A DNA stretch of 64,000 nt from Streptomyces sp. NRRL WC-3605 (GCF_001509795.1 NZ_LLZN01000051.1:35808-99807); one strand, 5' to 3'; shown: positions 41,145 through 49,712, counted from the stretch's first letter. Numbers and translations: made by a program. The notes: generated by a model not told the origin, from the letters alone.

Positions 41145-41903
41145 TCAGCCGGCCGAAGGGTTCTGTGTGGCGGCTCGTGCCGCGGTGAGTGCTCGCTGCC
41201 TGAGGTCGCCGCCCATCAACTGGATCGTGGTGGCGTCCAGGACGTCGTCACTGTGGATGGTCCGGCGCGAGGACGAGACCCGACGGGAGGAGGCCGGGAG
41301 AGAGGCGGCCGGGAGGGACGAGGGTGGGAGGGACGAGGGTGGGGCGGCATCGCCCGGCGCCCCCACACTGACGGTGCCGAAGCGCTGTATACCACCCTCG
41401 CGGACCACCATGGCCGCGTCCCGGGCCAGGTCCGCCAGAAACACGCTCGCGATGCCGTCCAGGTCCCGGACCATCGCCGGGACGGCCGTCACCCCCTGAT
41501 CACGCAACAGCCGCTTGACCCCCGCCTCGAACCTGTGGGCTCCGGCCACGGCACTCGGTTTGCGTACCCCTCTGCGCCGGCGCGTCGTCACGACGACGCC
41601 GTCGGCATCGCGCAGGACACCGGTCAGACCTCGGAACGTCGGGCTGAAGTCGTACCACTTGGTCCCCACCTCGAGCTCGACGTTCTGATCGATCGCCGCG
41701 ATCAGGTCCTGCGGAACGAGCTTCTTGCGGCCTTCGACAGCCGCCGCTGTCCTGGCGCCGGCGATGATCTCCGTCAGCACCGTCCCCGTCACCGCCGCTG
41801 CGGCCCACGCGGCCGACCGAGAGACGTGCATCGGCGCCACGTCCCTGAACACCGACTTGACCAGCGCGGGCTTGAACGTCCAACTGTCCAGGACCGAGGG
41901 CAT
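41145..41903 (-). CDS. Double histone-fold (H2A-like plus H2B-like) protein
   Basis: A 252-residue protein that I read as two fused histone folds. Fold 1 (about 11-80): helix KPALVKSVFRDVAP, long helix SAAWAAAAVTGTVLTEIIAG to EGRK, KLVP loop, helix QDLIAAIDQNVEL; this parallels H2A ([20 protein letters not shown] ... TRIIPRHLQLAIRNDEEL). Fold 2 (about 123-245): FEAGVKRLLRDQGVTA, VPAMVRDLDGIASVFLADLA, then after an insertion RTIHSDDVLDATTIQL and GDLRQRALTAARAAT, parallel to H2B (STITSREIQTAVRLLL, GELAKHAVSEGTKAV). The insertion is Pro/Ser-rich. ATG 41903 or GTG 41921. Candidate DNA-binding chromatin-like protein; not a described family to my knowledge. Confidence 0.72.
   Translation of the reverse strand: MPSVLDSWTFKPALVKSVFRDVAPMHVSRSAAWAAAAVTGTVLTEIIAGARTAAAVEGRKKLVPQDLIAAIDQNVELEVGTKWYDFSPTFRGLTGVLRDADGVVVTTRRRRGVRKPSAVAGAHRFEAGVKRLLRDQGVTAVPAMVRDLDGIASVFLADLARDAAMVVREGGIQRFGTVSVGAPGDAAPPSSLPPSSLPAASLPASSRRVSSSRRTIHSDDVLDATTIQLMGGDLRQRALTAARAATQNPSAG
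41296..41340. repeat. In-frame 15-base tandem repeat in the histone-like gene
   Basis: GGGAGGGACGAGGGT at 41311-41325 and again at 41326-41340, with a related unit at 41296-41310. In the protein it becomes P-P-S-S-L, P-P-S-S-L, P-A-A-S-L, a pentapeptide array inside the second fold. Confidence 0.85.
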
Positions 41904-42077
41904 CAGAGGAACCGCTCCCACCTACCGAAGTCGTCAGAGGCTCACACTGCACCACGCGAAGCCACCGATCATGAGGCCGTTTCCGCTGTGTCGTGCATCA
42001 CAGGCAGGTGATGTCACGTTCACGCCTCCTGATCCCATCTGGTGGGCGTCAGCACGCGAACCGAGGAGGACGGAACG

Positions 42078-43283
42078 ATGAGCACACGTCAGGAGACGGG
42101 CACGGAAGGCGCGCACCACGTCGTGATCCTGGGGGCCGGATACGCCGGTATGGCCGCGGCGGTTCAGCTCGCGGCGCGGACCAAGGGGCGCGGTGACGTG
42201 GAGGTGACTCTGGTGAACGCGCAGGAGCGGTTCACCGAGCGCATGAGGCTGCACATGGCGGCGACCGGGCAACAGCTCGCCGAACTGAGCGTCCCGGAAC
42301 TGCTGGAGGGCACGGGGGCGCAGTTCGTGCGGGGCTGGGTGACGGCGGTGGACCCCGACACGAAGACCGTTCGTATCGACGACGACCGGGTCCTGTCCTA
42401 CGACACCCTGGTGTACGGCCTGGGCGGCGTCGCCGACACCTCGGCGGTGCCGGGGGCCGACGAGCACGCCCACACCCTGAGCAGCCCCCAGGACGCCGAG
42501 TTGCTGGCCGATCGCCTGGCCAGGCTGGGCAGCGGAACCGTCGTGGTCGTGGGCAGCGGCCTCACCGGCGTCGAATCGGCTGCGGAGATCGCCGAGCGGC
42601 ACCCCGAGCTGAACGTCGTACTGCTGGGAAGGCAGGGGCCTGGCGCGACGATGAACCGGAAGGCCAGGTCGTATGTGCGCGATGCGCTCGGGCGTCTGGG
42701 CATCCACGTGCGCGTCGGCGTCGAGGTGGTGAAGGTGCTGCCCGACGCGGTCGAGTCGGCGGACGGGGAGAACATCGCCGCTGACGTGGTGCTCTGGACG
42801 AGCGGCACCCGGACGTCGCGGCTGGCGGCCGTCGCCGGGCTGACCGTGGACGGGCGCGGGCGCATCGTCACCGACGCCGCGCTGCGCTCGGTGTCCCACC
42901 CCGACGTGTACGCGATCGGCGACGCGGCGGCCATCCAGCAGGGCTACGGCGTCATGCACGGCACCTGCCAGGGCGGCATGCCGACCGGGGTGCACGCGGC
43001 GCTGTCGATCGACCGGGCGCTCCGGGGCCGGCAGCCGAAGCCGTTCCGGTTCGGCTACTACCACACGCCCGTGAGCCTGGGACGGCAGGACGCCGTGGTC
43101 CAGTTCACGCGGCCCGACGACAGTCCGCGAGGATTCTGCCTGACCGGGCGTACGGCCGTCCGGTACAAGGAGACGGTGACCGCCTCGCCCTGGCCGACGT
43201 ACGGCCGTATGAAGGAGATGCCCGCCTCGGGCGCGTTCTGGCCCCGCGGAGGCCGTTTCACGCGGCTCCGGGGGACCAAGTGA
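42078..43283 (+). CDS. NAD(P)/FAD-dependent oxidoreductase (NDH-2-like)
   Basis: A 401-residue flavoprotein. Two dinucleotide sites: HHVVILGAGYAGMAAAV at the start (FAD) and VVVVGSGLTGVESAAEI near 170 (NAD(P)H); the second FAD motif PDVYAIGDAAA is at about 290. It resembles type II NADH dehydrogenases and DadA-type reductases. The GAGGAGGACGG site precedes ATG 42078. The gene overlaps the next, ECF41 sigma factor 3, by GTGA, so the pair is an operon of the oxidoreductase-plus-ECF41 type. Confidence 0.9.
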   Translation: MSTRQETGTEGAHHVVILGAGYAGMAAAVQLAARTKGRGDVEVTLVNAQERFTERMRLHMAATGQQLAELSVPELLEGTGAQFVRGWVTAVDPDTKTVRIDDDRVLSYDTLVYGLGGVADTSAVPGADEHAHTLSSPQDAELLADRLARLGSGTVVVVGSGLTGVESAAEIAERHPELNVVLLGRQGPGATMNRKARSYVRDALGRLGIHVRVGVEVVKVLPDAVESADGENIAADVVLWTSGTRTSRLAAVAGLTVDGRGRIVTDAALRSVSHPDVYAIGDAAAIQQGYGVMHGTCQGGMPTGVHAALSIDRALRGRQPKPFRFGYYHTPVSLGRQDAVVQFTRPDDSPRGFCLTGRTAVRYKETVTASPWPTYGRMKEMPASGAFWPRGGRFTRLRGTK

Positions 43284-44206
43284 CCGACCCGAGCGCCGCC
43301 GCCACCCCTGACCAGCAGGCCTTCCGCCAGCACCGACGGCTGCTGTTCTCCGTGGCCTACCGCATCCTCGGCAGCGCGGCCGATGCCGAGGACACCGTCC
43401 AGGACGCCTGGATCAAGTGGTCCGGCGCGGACCGCTCGCAGGTGGCCGACCCGAAGGCGTACCTGACGAGGATCGTGTCGAACCTGGCGCTTGAACGGCT
43501 GCGCTCCGCCCGGCACAAGCGGGAGACGTACGTGGGCCCGTGGCTCCCCGAGCCCGTCCTCACCGCCGGGGACGCCTCCGAGGCCGTACTGGACGCCGAG
43601 TCGGTGTCGATGGCCATGCTGGTGGTGCTGGAGACGCTCAGCCCGTTGGAGCGCGCGGTGTTCGTGCTGAAGGAGGTCTTCGGCTTCAGCCACGCGGAGA
43701 TCGGAGAGGCGCTGGAGCGTTCCGAGTCCGCGGTGCGGCAGGCCGCGCACCGGGCTCGGGAGCACGTGCGGGCCCGGCGGCCGCGCTTCGCCGCCGACCG
43801 GGCACGGCAACGCGAGGTGACCGAGCGGTTCTTCGCGGCCGCGACCGGCGGTGACGTCAACGCCCTGATGGAACTGCTGGCCCCGGATGTCACGTTGTGG
43901 ACCGACGGCGGCGGCAAGGTCCGCCAAGCCCTGCGACCCGTCGTGGGCGCCGGCACGGTGGCGTCCTGGTTCTCGGCCATCGGTACCGTCACCTACCAGG
44001 GCGTCGAGCCGGGCGACATGAAGGCGGCACTCGTCGGAATCAACGGTGGGCCGGGGATCGTGTTCAGCGGGCCGGCGGGTGTGATCGCGACGGTCACCTT
44101 CGATTTCGATGCGGACGGCCGTATCACCGCCCTCCACAACGTGGCCAACCCGGACAAGCTCAGGGCCGTGGCGGACGGCACCGCCTACGACCTGTCGTCG
44201 CAGTGA
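43280..44206 (+). CDS. ECF41-type (SigJ-like) sigma factor 3
   Basis: A 308-residue ECF41 sigma factor. Sigma-2: LLFSVAYRILGSAADAEDTVQDAWIKW (read in parts); sigma-4: LSPLERAVFVLKEVFGFSHAEIGEALERSESAVRQA (read in parts); SnoaL-like C-terminus with LWTDGGGKVRQ and NVANPDKLRAV. The GTG overlaps the stop of the FAD oxidoreductase by four bases (GTGA), so it is translationally coupled. With factors 1 and 2 it makes three of this type in 13.5 kb. Confidence 0.9.
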   Translation: MTDPSAAATPDQQAFRQHRRLLFSVAYRILGSAADAEDTVQDAWIKWSGADRSQVADPKAYLTRIVSNLALERLRSARHKRETYVGPWLPEPVLTAGDASEAVLDAESVSMAMLVVLETLSPLERAVFVLKEVFGFSHAEIGEALERSESAVRQAAHRAREHVRARRPRFAADRARQREVTERFFAAATGGDVNALMELLAPDVTLWTDGGGKVRQALRPVVGAGTVASWFSAIGTVTYQGVEPGDMKAALVGINGGPGIVFSGPAGVIATVTFDFDADGRITALHNVANPDKLRAVADGTAYDLSSQ

Positions 44207-44265
44207 GCGCCGTCGCGCCGGACTCCGTAGGGGGCGAACCGACATCCGACGTGCGGCGCTGGGCG

Positions 44266-44679
44266 TCAGACGAAGTCCGCGGGCGTGATCCCGTCGGCGT
44301 GTCCCGGGGGCCACTCCACAAGCTCGATCCGGTAGCCGTCCGGATCCGTGAGCCACGAGGTCCTCGGGCCGTCAGGGCCACCGGGGTACTCGAGGGGCCC
44401 GGGACTCAGCCCGGCCTCCACGAGCCGCTCCAAAGTGACGGCCAGTTCCTCCACCTGGATCGCGAGGTGGTCGAAACCGCTGCCCACGTCGACGGGTCCG
44501 TCGCCGGGACGGTGGACCAGTTCGAGGGAGGCCGCCGGTTCGTCGGGAAACCTCAGGAGCACCAGGTGGGCGCCAGCGCCGAGCGCGACCTTCCCCAATT
44601 CGGCATAGCCCACAGCGGTGTAGAAGCCGAGCGAGCGGTCCAGGTCGGTGACGCGGTAGGAGACGAACAGGGTCTTCAC
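44266..44679 (-). CDS. VOC-family (glyoxalase-like) protein
   Basis: A 137-residue VOC protein: VSYRVTDLDRSLGFYTAVGY is the first strand-helix (with no His ligand but the usual Tyr/Phe), GFDHLAIQVEELAVTLERL the second (His ligand), and WLTDPDGYRIELVEWPP the last (Glu ligand). Relatives include lactoylglutathione lyase. The GTG start at 44679 overlaps the stop of the upstream reductase by four bases (GTGA), so the two are one operon. Confidence 0.88.
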   Translation of the reverse strand: MKTLFVSYRVTDLDRSLGFYTAVGYAELGKVALGAGAHLVLLRFPDEPAASLELVHRPGDGPVDVGSGFDHLAIQVEELAVTLERLVEAGLSPGPLEYPGGPDGPRTSWLTDPDGYRIELVEWPPGHADGITPADFV

Positions 44680-45260
44680 GCGGCCTCCTCGGGTCGGCGC
44701 ACCCGGAAACGCAGGTGTGTGACGTCCCGGTCCTCGAGGCGGCGGACGAGTTCGAGCTCGGTGCGTTCGCCGCCCAGGTGGTCGAACAGCCGCCGACCGC
44801 CCCCGAGGAGAACCGGAACCAGATGGATCTCCATCTCGTCCAGCTGCCCGGCCCGCAGCAGTGCCTGCGCCGCCCCCGCCCCGTGGACCATCACGGGCCG
44901 GCCCCCCGCCGCCGCACGGGCCTGGCGGGCGCAGTCCTCGACGTCGGTGACGAAGCGCGCGTGTCCGGGTGGCATGTCCTCGCTGTCCACCTCATGGGTG
45001 AGTACGAAGATCGGCACACCGTCGTGGTGATCCCCCTGCCAGCGTCCGGCCAGCTCGAAGGTGCGCCGTCCGGAGATCACCGCGCCGGTCGCCATCGCCT
45101 CACGGTAGACCTGACCGCTCGGTCCGTCGGACTCCCGGTCGTCGAGCCAGTTGAAGAGTCGTCCGCCGCCGCGTCCGAGCTCCTGCTCCGGCCGGTCGTC
45201 GGGACCGGCGACGCAGCCGTCGAGCGACATCGACATGTACAGCCGGATCGGACCGCCCAT
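44676..45260 (-). CDS. RibD/DHFR-family reductase A
   Basis: A 194-residue member of the RibD C-terminal/DHFR-like reductase family. IRLYMSMSLDGCVAGPDD opens the fold, and GAVISGRRTFELAG and PVMVHGAGAAQALL (the NADPH-phosphate loop) are conserved blocks. Such genes are amplified in actinobacteria; most have no known substrate. GGTGGAGG precedes ATG 45260. Operon with the VOC gene. Confidence 0.87.
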   Translation of the reverse strand: MGGPIRLYMSMSLDGCVAGPDDRPEQELGRGGGRLFNWLDDRESDGPSGQVYREAMATGAVISGRRTFELAGRWQGDHHDGVPIFVLTHEVDSEDMPPGHARFVTDVEDCARQARAAAGGRPVMVHGAGAAQALLRAGQLDEMEIHLVPVLLGGGRRLFDHLGGERTELELVRRLEDRDVTHLRFRVRRPEEAA

Positions 45261-45378
45261 GGCTGCCTCCACCCTTCCTCCCGATGGCCGGCACTGCCTG
45301 GTTCCTCGGCGCGCCGGGCCTGTCAGAGGAAAGACCTCGGGCGCCCCGCGAACTCATCGCACCTGCGCTCTGCGCTCC

Positions 45379-45990
45379 TCAGCTCCGCACCTTGTATCTG
45401 AGGTGCAGCACCCGGTCGCCCTTGACGACCACGTGAGGATCCTCCAGCAGGAACTGCTTGTCGACGTTCCCGAAGTAGCGCCTGCCCGAACCGAACACCA
45501 CCGGCACCACGTCCATGGCCACCTCGTCCACGAGACCCGCCGCGAGGACCTGACCGCCGACCTCGCCGGCGCTGACCGCGACGACGCGATCCCCGGCGAG
45601 CTCCTGCGCCTTGTCGATCGCGGCCGTCACGCCGTCGACGAAATGGAAGGAGGCTTCCGGATGCCAGCCCTCGGGCTTGGGGCGATGCGACACCACGACC
45701 ACATGGTCACCGGCGGGCTGATGGCCCTCCCAGCCGTTCGTGAGGTCGAAGAAGCGGCGGCCCATCACGATCGTGCCGATCGACTCCCACATCGGTCCCA
45801 CGTACCGCGCCGACGCACGGGAGACCTTGAAGCCGCTCCCGAGGCTGGAGTGGTCGTACTGCTGGTCGCCCTCGGCTCCGATCGGGGTGTCACCGCTGAA
45901 GTACCACTCGTGAAGTGGCCCCACGTCGTCGTGGTCATCGGCGATGAAGCCGTCCACCGACACGACGTCGTGCATGATCACTGTGCCCAC
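45379..45990 (-). CDS. RibD/DHFR-family reductase B
   Basis: A 203-residue RibD/DHFR-like reductase. MHDVVSVDGFIADDHDD opens the fold; IGTIVMGRRFFDLTNGWEG is the substrate-cofactor segment and VVAVSAGEVGGQVLAAGLVDE the NADPH loop. The GTG at 45990 has GAGGAGGATCCC upstream; an upstream Arg/Thr-rich extension is less likely. It is separated from reductase A by 118 bases in the same direction. Confidence 0.87.
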   Translation of the reverse strand: MGTVIMHDVVSVDGFIADDHDDVGPLHEWYFSGDTPIGAEGDQQYDHSSLGSGFKVSRASARYVGPMWESIGTIVMGRRFFDLTNGWEGHQPAGDHVVVVSHRPKPEGWHPEASFHFVDGVTAAIDKAQELAGDRVVAVSAGEVGGQVLAAGLVDEVAMDVVPVVFGSGRRYFGNVDKQFLLEDPHVVVKGDRVLHLRYKVRS

Positions 45991-46090
45991 GGGATCCTCC
46001 TCGACTCCGCCTCGCGTGCGCGTCCGAGTCCGCGCAGCTCCGTGCACACCCGATCCTGTCCTGGAGAGCCCTGAACGGGCTTGTAGGAAA

Positions 46091-46933
46091 TCAATCGGCG
46101 GGCATCGGACCGGCGTCCGGCGGAAACCCCGGCGCGGCGGGGAACCGGCGGCGCAGGGCCAGGTACTCCGTCGGGGTGTGCCCGGTGAAGTCCTTGAACT
46201 CCCGACTGCAATGAGCCTGGTCGAAGTACCCCGCCGTATGGGCTAGGTCCGGCCATCCGGTCGGACACCGGGCGTCCACGGAGACGATCAGCCGGGCGAA
46301 GCGGTAGATCCGCGCCAGCCGCTTCGGAGTGACCCCTGCGTGAGCCTTGAACTGCGCGGCCAGATGATTGCCGCTCACCCCGGCGCCCGAGGCCAGCGCA
46401 CCGACCGGGACCGCGCCGCCGGACGCGACCAGGCGACGGCCCGCGCGCAGGACGAGATCGAGTCCGCGCGGCGGTGGTTCGGCGAGCCGCGACAGCAGCT
46501 CCGCCTCCAGCACGCGCAGGGTCTCGGTCGCCGACGCGGTGTCGCCGATCTGGTTGCGGATGCGGTCCACGGAGCGTTGCCATACGGTGTCGACCGGTAG
46601 CCATCGATCCCGCAGCTCACTCGCCGGCACGCCGACGAAGGGCGACATACCCCTCGGCTTGAAGTGCACCCCGACGAGCCGTACCCGGGCGGGGTACTCG
46701 ACGACGAAACGCCTGGTCCACACGCCCACGAACCACCCGTCGGCCAGCACGGCCGGCGCCGCCCCCGGGGCGGAGTCCCGCAGCACGACGGGGTCGCCCA
46801 GGTTGAGGAACAGGTGGGCGGACGGCATCGGAGGGATGTTCATGCGGCGGTGACGCGGCACCCCGCTCAGGCAGTAGATGTCGTCGACGAACCGGTCGAG
46901 GGGAGGACAGGGCACCCGGCCGACGTACTCCAT
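46091..46933 (-). CDS. AraC-family regulator
   Basis: A 280-residue AraC-type activator. The N-terminal half is a DUF6597-like beta domain (MEYVGRVPCPPLDRFVDDIYCLSG start, LFLNLGDPVVLRD). The C-terminal HTH_18 pair is GALASGAGVSGNHLAAQFKAHAG and DLAHTAGYFDQAHCSREFKDFTGHTPTEYLAL (read in parts). Divergent from reductase C (47022) and next to reductase B, so it likely controls one of them. ATG 46933 was chosen. Confidence 0.88.
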   Translation of the reverse strand: MEYVGRVPCPPLDRFVDDIYCLSGVPRHRRMNIPPMPSAHLFLNLGDPVVLRDSAPGAAPAVLADGWFVGVWTRRFVVEYPARVRLVGVHFKPRGMSPFVGVPASELRDRWLPVDTVWQRSVDRIRNQIGDTASATETLRVLEAELLSRLAEPPPRGLDLVLRAGRRLVASGGAVPVGALASGAGVSGNHLAAQFKAHAGVTPKRLARIYRFARLIVSVDARCPTGWPDLAHTAGYFDQAHCSREFKDFTGHTPTEYLALRRRFPAAPGFPPDAGPMPAD

Positions 46934-47021
46934 GGGCTCAGTGTGCCCCGGAAGCGTGACGTGTGCCGCCGATGAGTTCGCGGCCGCCGTGTCGTCTACC
47001 CCCTGACGAAGGGAGCGCACC

Positions 47022-47627
47022 ATGCGCAAGATCATCGTTTGCACGTTCCTGACGCTGGACGGCGTCATGCAGGCGCCGGGTGGTCCGGACGAGGACAGGC
47101 AGAGCGGCTTCGAGCACGGGGGCTGGCAGAAGCCGGTGGACGACGACGAGGTCGGCGCTGCCATCGGCGGCTGGTACGAGGACTTCGACGCGATGCTCCT
47201 CGGCCGCAAGACGTACGAGATCTTCGCGTCGTACTGGCCGAACGCCGATCCCGGCAATCCGTTCACCGCCCGGATGAACCGCATGGACAAGTACGTGGCG
47301 TCCCGGACCCTCACGTCCGTCGACTGGCAGAACTCGCACCTGCTCCAGGGTGACGTCGTCGACGCCGTGCGCGAGCTGAAGGCGTCCGACGGCGGCGACA
47401 TCAGTGTCGTCGGCAGCGGCGACCTCGCCCAGACCCTCATGCGGAACGGCCTCGTGGACGAGTACCGGCTGACCATCCACCCGGTGATCATCGGCACGGG
47501 CAAGCGCCTGTTCGCCGACGGAGCCATCCCCACCGCGCTGGAGCCGGTCAGTGTGACGACGACCAAGGGAGGCACCGTCGTCGCCGTCTACCGCACGAAC
47601 GGACAGCCGACGTACGACAGTTACTGA
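47022..47627 (+). CDS. RibD/DHFR-family reductase C
   Basis: A 201-residue RibD/DHFR-like protein. CTFLTLDGVMQAPGG opens; AMLLGRKTYEIFASYWP and DISVVGSGDLAQTLM (NADPH loop) follow, and LVDEYRLTIHPVIIGTGKRLF is the closing signature. This subgroup (YyaP/YwjB-like) often sits beside an AraC or ArsR regulator; here the AraC gene is divergent. Confidence 0.88.
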   Translation: MRKIIVCTFLTLDGVMQAPGGPDEDRQSGFEHGGWQKPVDDDEVGAAIGGWYEDFDAMLLGRKTYEIFASYWPNADPGNPFTARMNRMDKYVASRTLTSVDWQNSHLLQGDVVDAVRELKASDGGDISVVGSGDLAQTLMRNGLVDEYRLTIHPVIIGTGKRLFADGAIPTALEPVSVTTTKGGTVVAVYRTNGQPTYDSY

Positions 47628-47637
47628 GGCCGCCGCC

Positions 47638-47727
47638 TCATCCGGAGTGCGGCTCCGCGGCCACGATGGAGTCGATCAGCCCGGGAAACCGCTGGTCGAG
47701 ATCGACCAGACGCGCGGGCGCGCTGAC
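47638..47727 (-). pseudogene. 3' relic of an unidentified gene
   Basis: A minus-strand frame reads APARLVDLDQRFPGLIDSIVAAEPHSG-stop (read in parts) with strong third-base GC. An in-frame TAG sits about 30 codons upstream, so only the last part of a gene, possibly a small regulator, remains after reductase C. Confidence 0.35.
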
Positions 47728-47862
47728 CGGCGTGTCACTTGGCTACTTCCTGGTGTTGCTCGACACCAGAAAGCGCTCGCACTGATGTGCGGAGCTTCGT
47801 AAGATCACGGGGTGAGGCGTGCCGCGAGGAGAGCGTGCGCGCCAGTACTTTCGGGGAGTTCC

Positions 47863-48675
47863 ATGCGCCGTCCTCTCATGCTCGCTGCTGCAGCCGGCCT
47901 GTTGCTGTGCGTCGGATGTTCCGCGACCGACGGGGGAGGCTCCGACGAGGCTGAGGCAGCGGCATCGTCATCCAAGGCAGCGTCGGACGCCCCGTCGGCC
48001 GTCCAGGAGGCGGTCGCGGCTCTTCGCGAGGACAGCGCCGGGTTCCGTCAGAAGATCGAGGTGCAGGGTGATGGGCAGGTGTACCGCCTCACCATCACCG
48101 GCGGCTTCGACTTCGCCGCGGACCGGGGCCACCTGGCGGTCGACTTCCCCGGCGGTGGCATCGACCACAGCGAACAGGTCTTTGTAGAGGGCAAGATCTA
48201 CGTCAGAAACGTGCTGGGGACCGGTGAGGACACATGGGGAGCCATCCCCCGGGACAAGGCCCAGGCGCACTACTTGCTGCGGGCGCCGCTGAACGACCCC
48301 GAGCACGTCCTGCAGCAGATCGCCGCGATGCGCAAGGTCTCCCGAGAGGGGGAGGAAAGCGTCGAGGGTGCGCGTGCGGTGCACTACCGGGGCATCCTCG
48401 ACCATCGCACCGTCACTTTGCGCATGGCCGCGGACGTCCGCACCAAGATGGGCCAGGCCCGCGACATCCTGGGCGGCGACTTGCCGGTGTTCGCGGACGC
48501 GTGGGTCGATGGCAAGGGGAACCTGGTGCAGACGCGCATGAGCGCCAACATGTCCGGCGCGCGGGTGACGGTGACCACCATCCTGTCGGACATCGGCGAG
48601 CCGGTCCGCGTGAAGGTGCCACGTGCCGCGGACGCAACCCCGATCAGTGAGGCCACCGGCGTCCTCAACGGCTGA
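47863..48675 (+). CDS. Lipoprotein, LolA/LppX-fold
   Basis: A 270-residue secreted lipoprotein. The signal peptide ends with the lipobox LCVGC; an acidic Ser/Ala linker follows. The rest is beta-rich: DSAGFRQKIEVQ, VYRLTITGGFDFAADRGHLAV, YVRN..., and AVHYRGILDHRTV, consistent with LppX/LprG-type half-barrels that bind lipids. CGGGGAG precedes ATG 47863. Target lipid or partner not visible. Confidence 0.83.
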   Translation: MRRPLMLAAAAGLLLCVGCSATDGGGSDEAEAAASSSKAASDAPSAVQEAVAALREDSAGFRQKIEVQGDGQVYRLTITGGFDFAADRGHLAVDFPGGGIDHSEQVFVEGKIYVRNVLGTGEDTWGAIPRDKAQAHYLLRAPLNDPEHVLQQIAAMRKVSREGEESVEGARAVHYRGILDHRTVTLRMAADVRTKMGQARDILGGDLPVFADAWVDGKGNLVQTRMSANMSGARVTVTTILSDIGEPVRVKVPRAADATPISEATGVLNG

Positions 48676-48758
48676 GTCCGGACGACCGCCGTCCCGATGC
48701 GCCACCGGGTCGGCCATGGCGCGACCGGCCGACGGAGGGAATCGATGGGCAGAGGCCG

Positions 48759-48780
48759 CCTGTCAGACCCCTCTGACAGG
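48759..48780. promoter_or_regulatory. Inverted-repeat operator upstream of the Nudix gene
   Basis: CCTGTCAGA and TCTGACAGG (9-base arms) flank CCCC, ending eight bases before the Nudix ATG 48789. A protein bound here would cover the start region; an RNA hairpin is the alternative. Confidence 0.6.
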
Positions 48781-48788
48781 ATGCGCGG

Positions 48789-49406
48789 ATGACCTCAACC
48801 GCCTCCCCTCCCCACGGGGATGACGAAGAGCTGCGAGCCCGCCTGCTGGAGCTGGTCGGCGCCATCGAACCGTGGGACGGCCTCGAGCGCACCCACCTGA
48901 CCACCACCGCGCAGTGGATCACGAGCGGAGCCCCGCTCCACCGGGTACGCAAGTCCGACGTTCCCGCGATGCACCTGGTGAGCTACTTCGTCGTCCTGGA
49001 CGCCCCGAGCGGCCAGCTGCTGCTCGTGGCTCATCGCAAGGCGGGCCTGTGGCTGCCGCCCGGCGGACACGTCGAACCGGGCGAGGACCCGTGGTCCGCG
49101 GTGGTCCGCGAGTGCGATGAGGAACTGGGTATCCCGGCAACGCCGCCGCCGACCACCGGCGAGCGCCCCTTCTTCCTCACCGTCACGGAGACGCGAGGGC
49201 CGGGCGTCCACACCGACGTCTCGCTCTGGTACCTCCTCGTCACCGACGCCGACAGCATCACCTCCTACGATCAGGAAGAGTTCGACGCGATCCGGTGGCT
49301 GACCGCCGAAGAGGTGCTCGAGGAGTCGCCGGAAGTGCTCGACCCGCACATGCACCGCTTCACACACAAACTGCGGCACGCCCGCGCCGCGGTTCACGTC
49401 GGGTAG
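48789..49406 (+). CDS. Nudix hydrolase
   Basis: A 205-residue Nudix protein. The box is GGHVEPGEDPWSAVVRECDEELG (about 95-117; pattern G-x5-E-x7-R-E-x2-E-E-x-G with an Asp in the last position pair). The C-terminal VDLWYLLV-like strand (VSLWYLLVTDAD) and WLTAEEVLEESPE are usual. The first 60 residues form an additional helical region. Substrate not identifiable. An inverted repeat sits just upstream, so the gene is likely regulated. Confidence 0.9.
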   Translation: MTSTASPPHGDDEELRARLLELVGAIEPWDGLERTHLTTTAQWITSGAPLHRVRKSDVPAMHLVSYFVVLDAPSGQLLLVAHRKAGLWLPPGGHVEPGEDPWSAVVRECDEELGIPATPPPTTGERPFFLTVTETRGPGVHTDVSLWYLLVTDADSITSYDQEEFDAIRWLTAEEVLEESPEVLDPHMHRFTHKLRHARAAVHVG

Positions 49407-49457
49407 CCCCCTCGGCCTGCACCGCGCACTCGACGCCCCGCCCCGCACACGCGGACG

Positions 49458-49712
49458 TTGTCAGTGGCGCCTGACATGGTTCGGATCATGTCGGCTGGGG
49501 GTCCCTTGGACCGGGGCTTCGAAGAGGACGGGGCCGAGGTCGAGTACTCCCCACCGACGGGCTGCGACCAGGCCGTGGCCTTCCTCCGGGAGCACGGTGA
49601 GCAGTTCGCAGAACTCGCCCCGGCCGGTGCCTCTGCGGCGCCCTATCGACCGGCGTCGGCGTCGACTTCGGGATGCGTGAACCGGACGGGCTTGCCCAGT
49701 GACCGGGCGTAG
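49458..49712 (+). pseudogene. Short frame of uncertain status
   Basis: A frame beginning about 49488 (MSAGGPLDRGFEEDGAEVE) reads YSPPTGCDQAVAFLREHGEQ before becoming low-complexity. Its first 45 codons have coding-like third-base GC, but no complete protein is formed and it runs into the convergent gene end. It may be a 5' relic. Confidence 0.3.
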
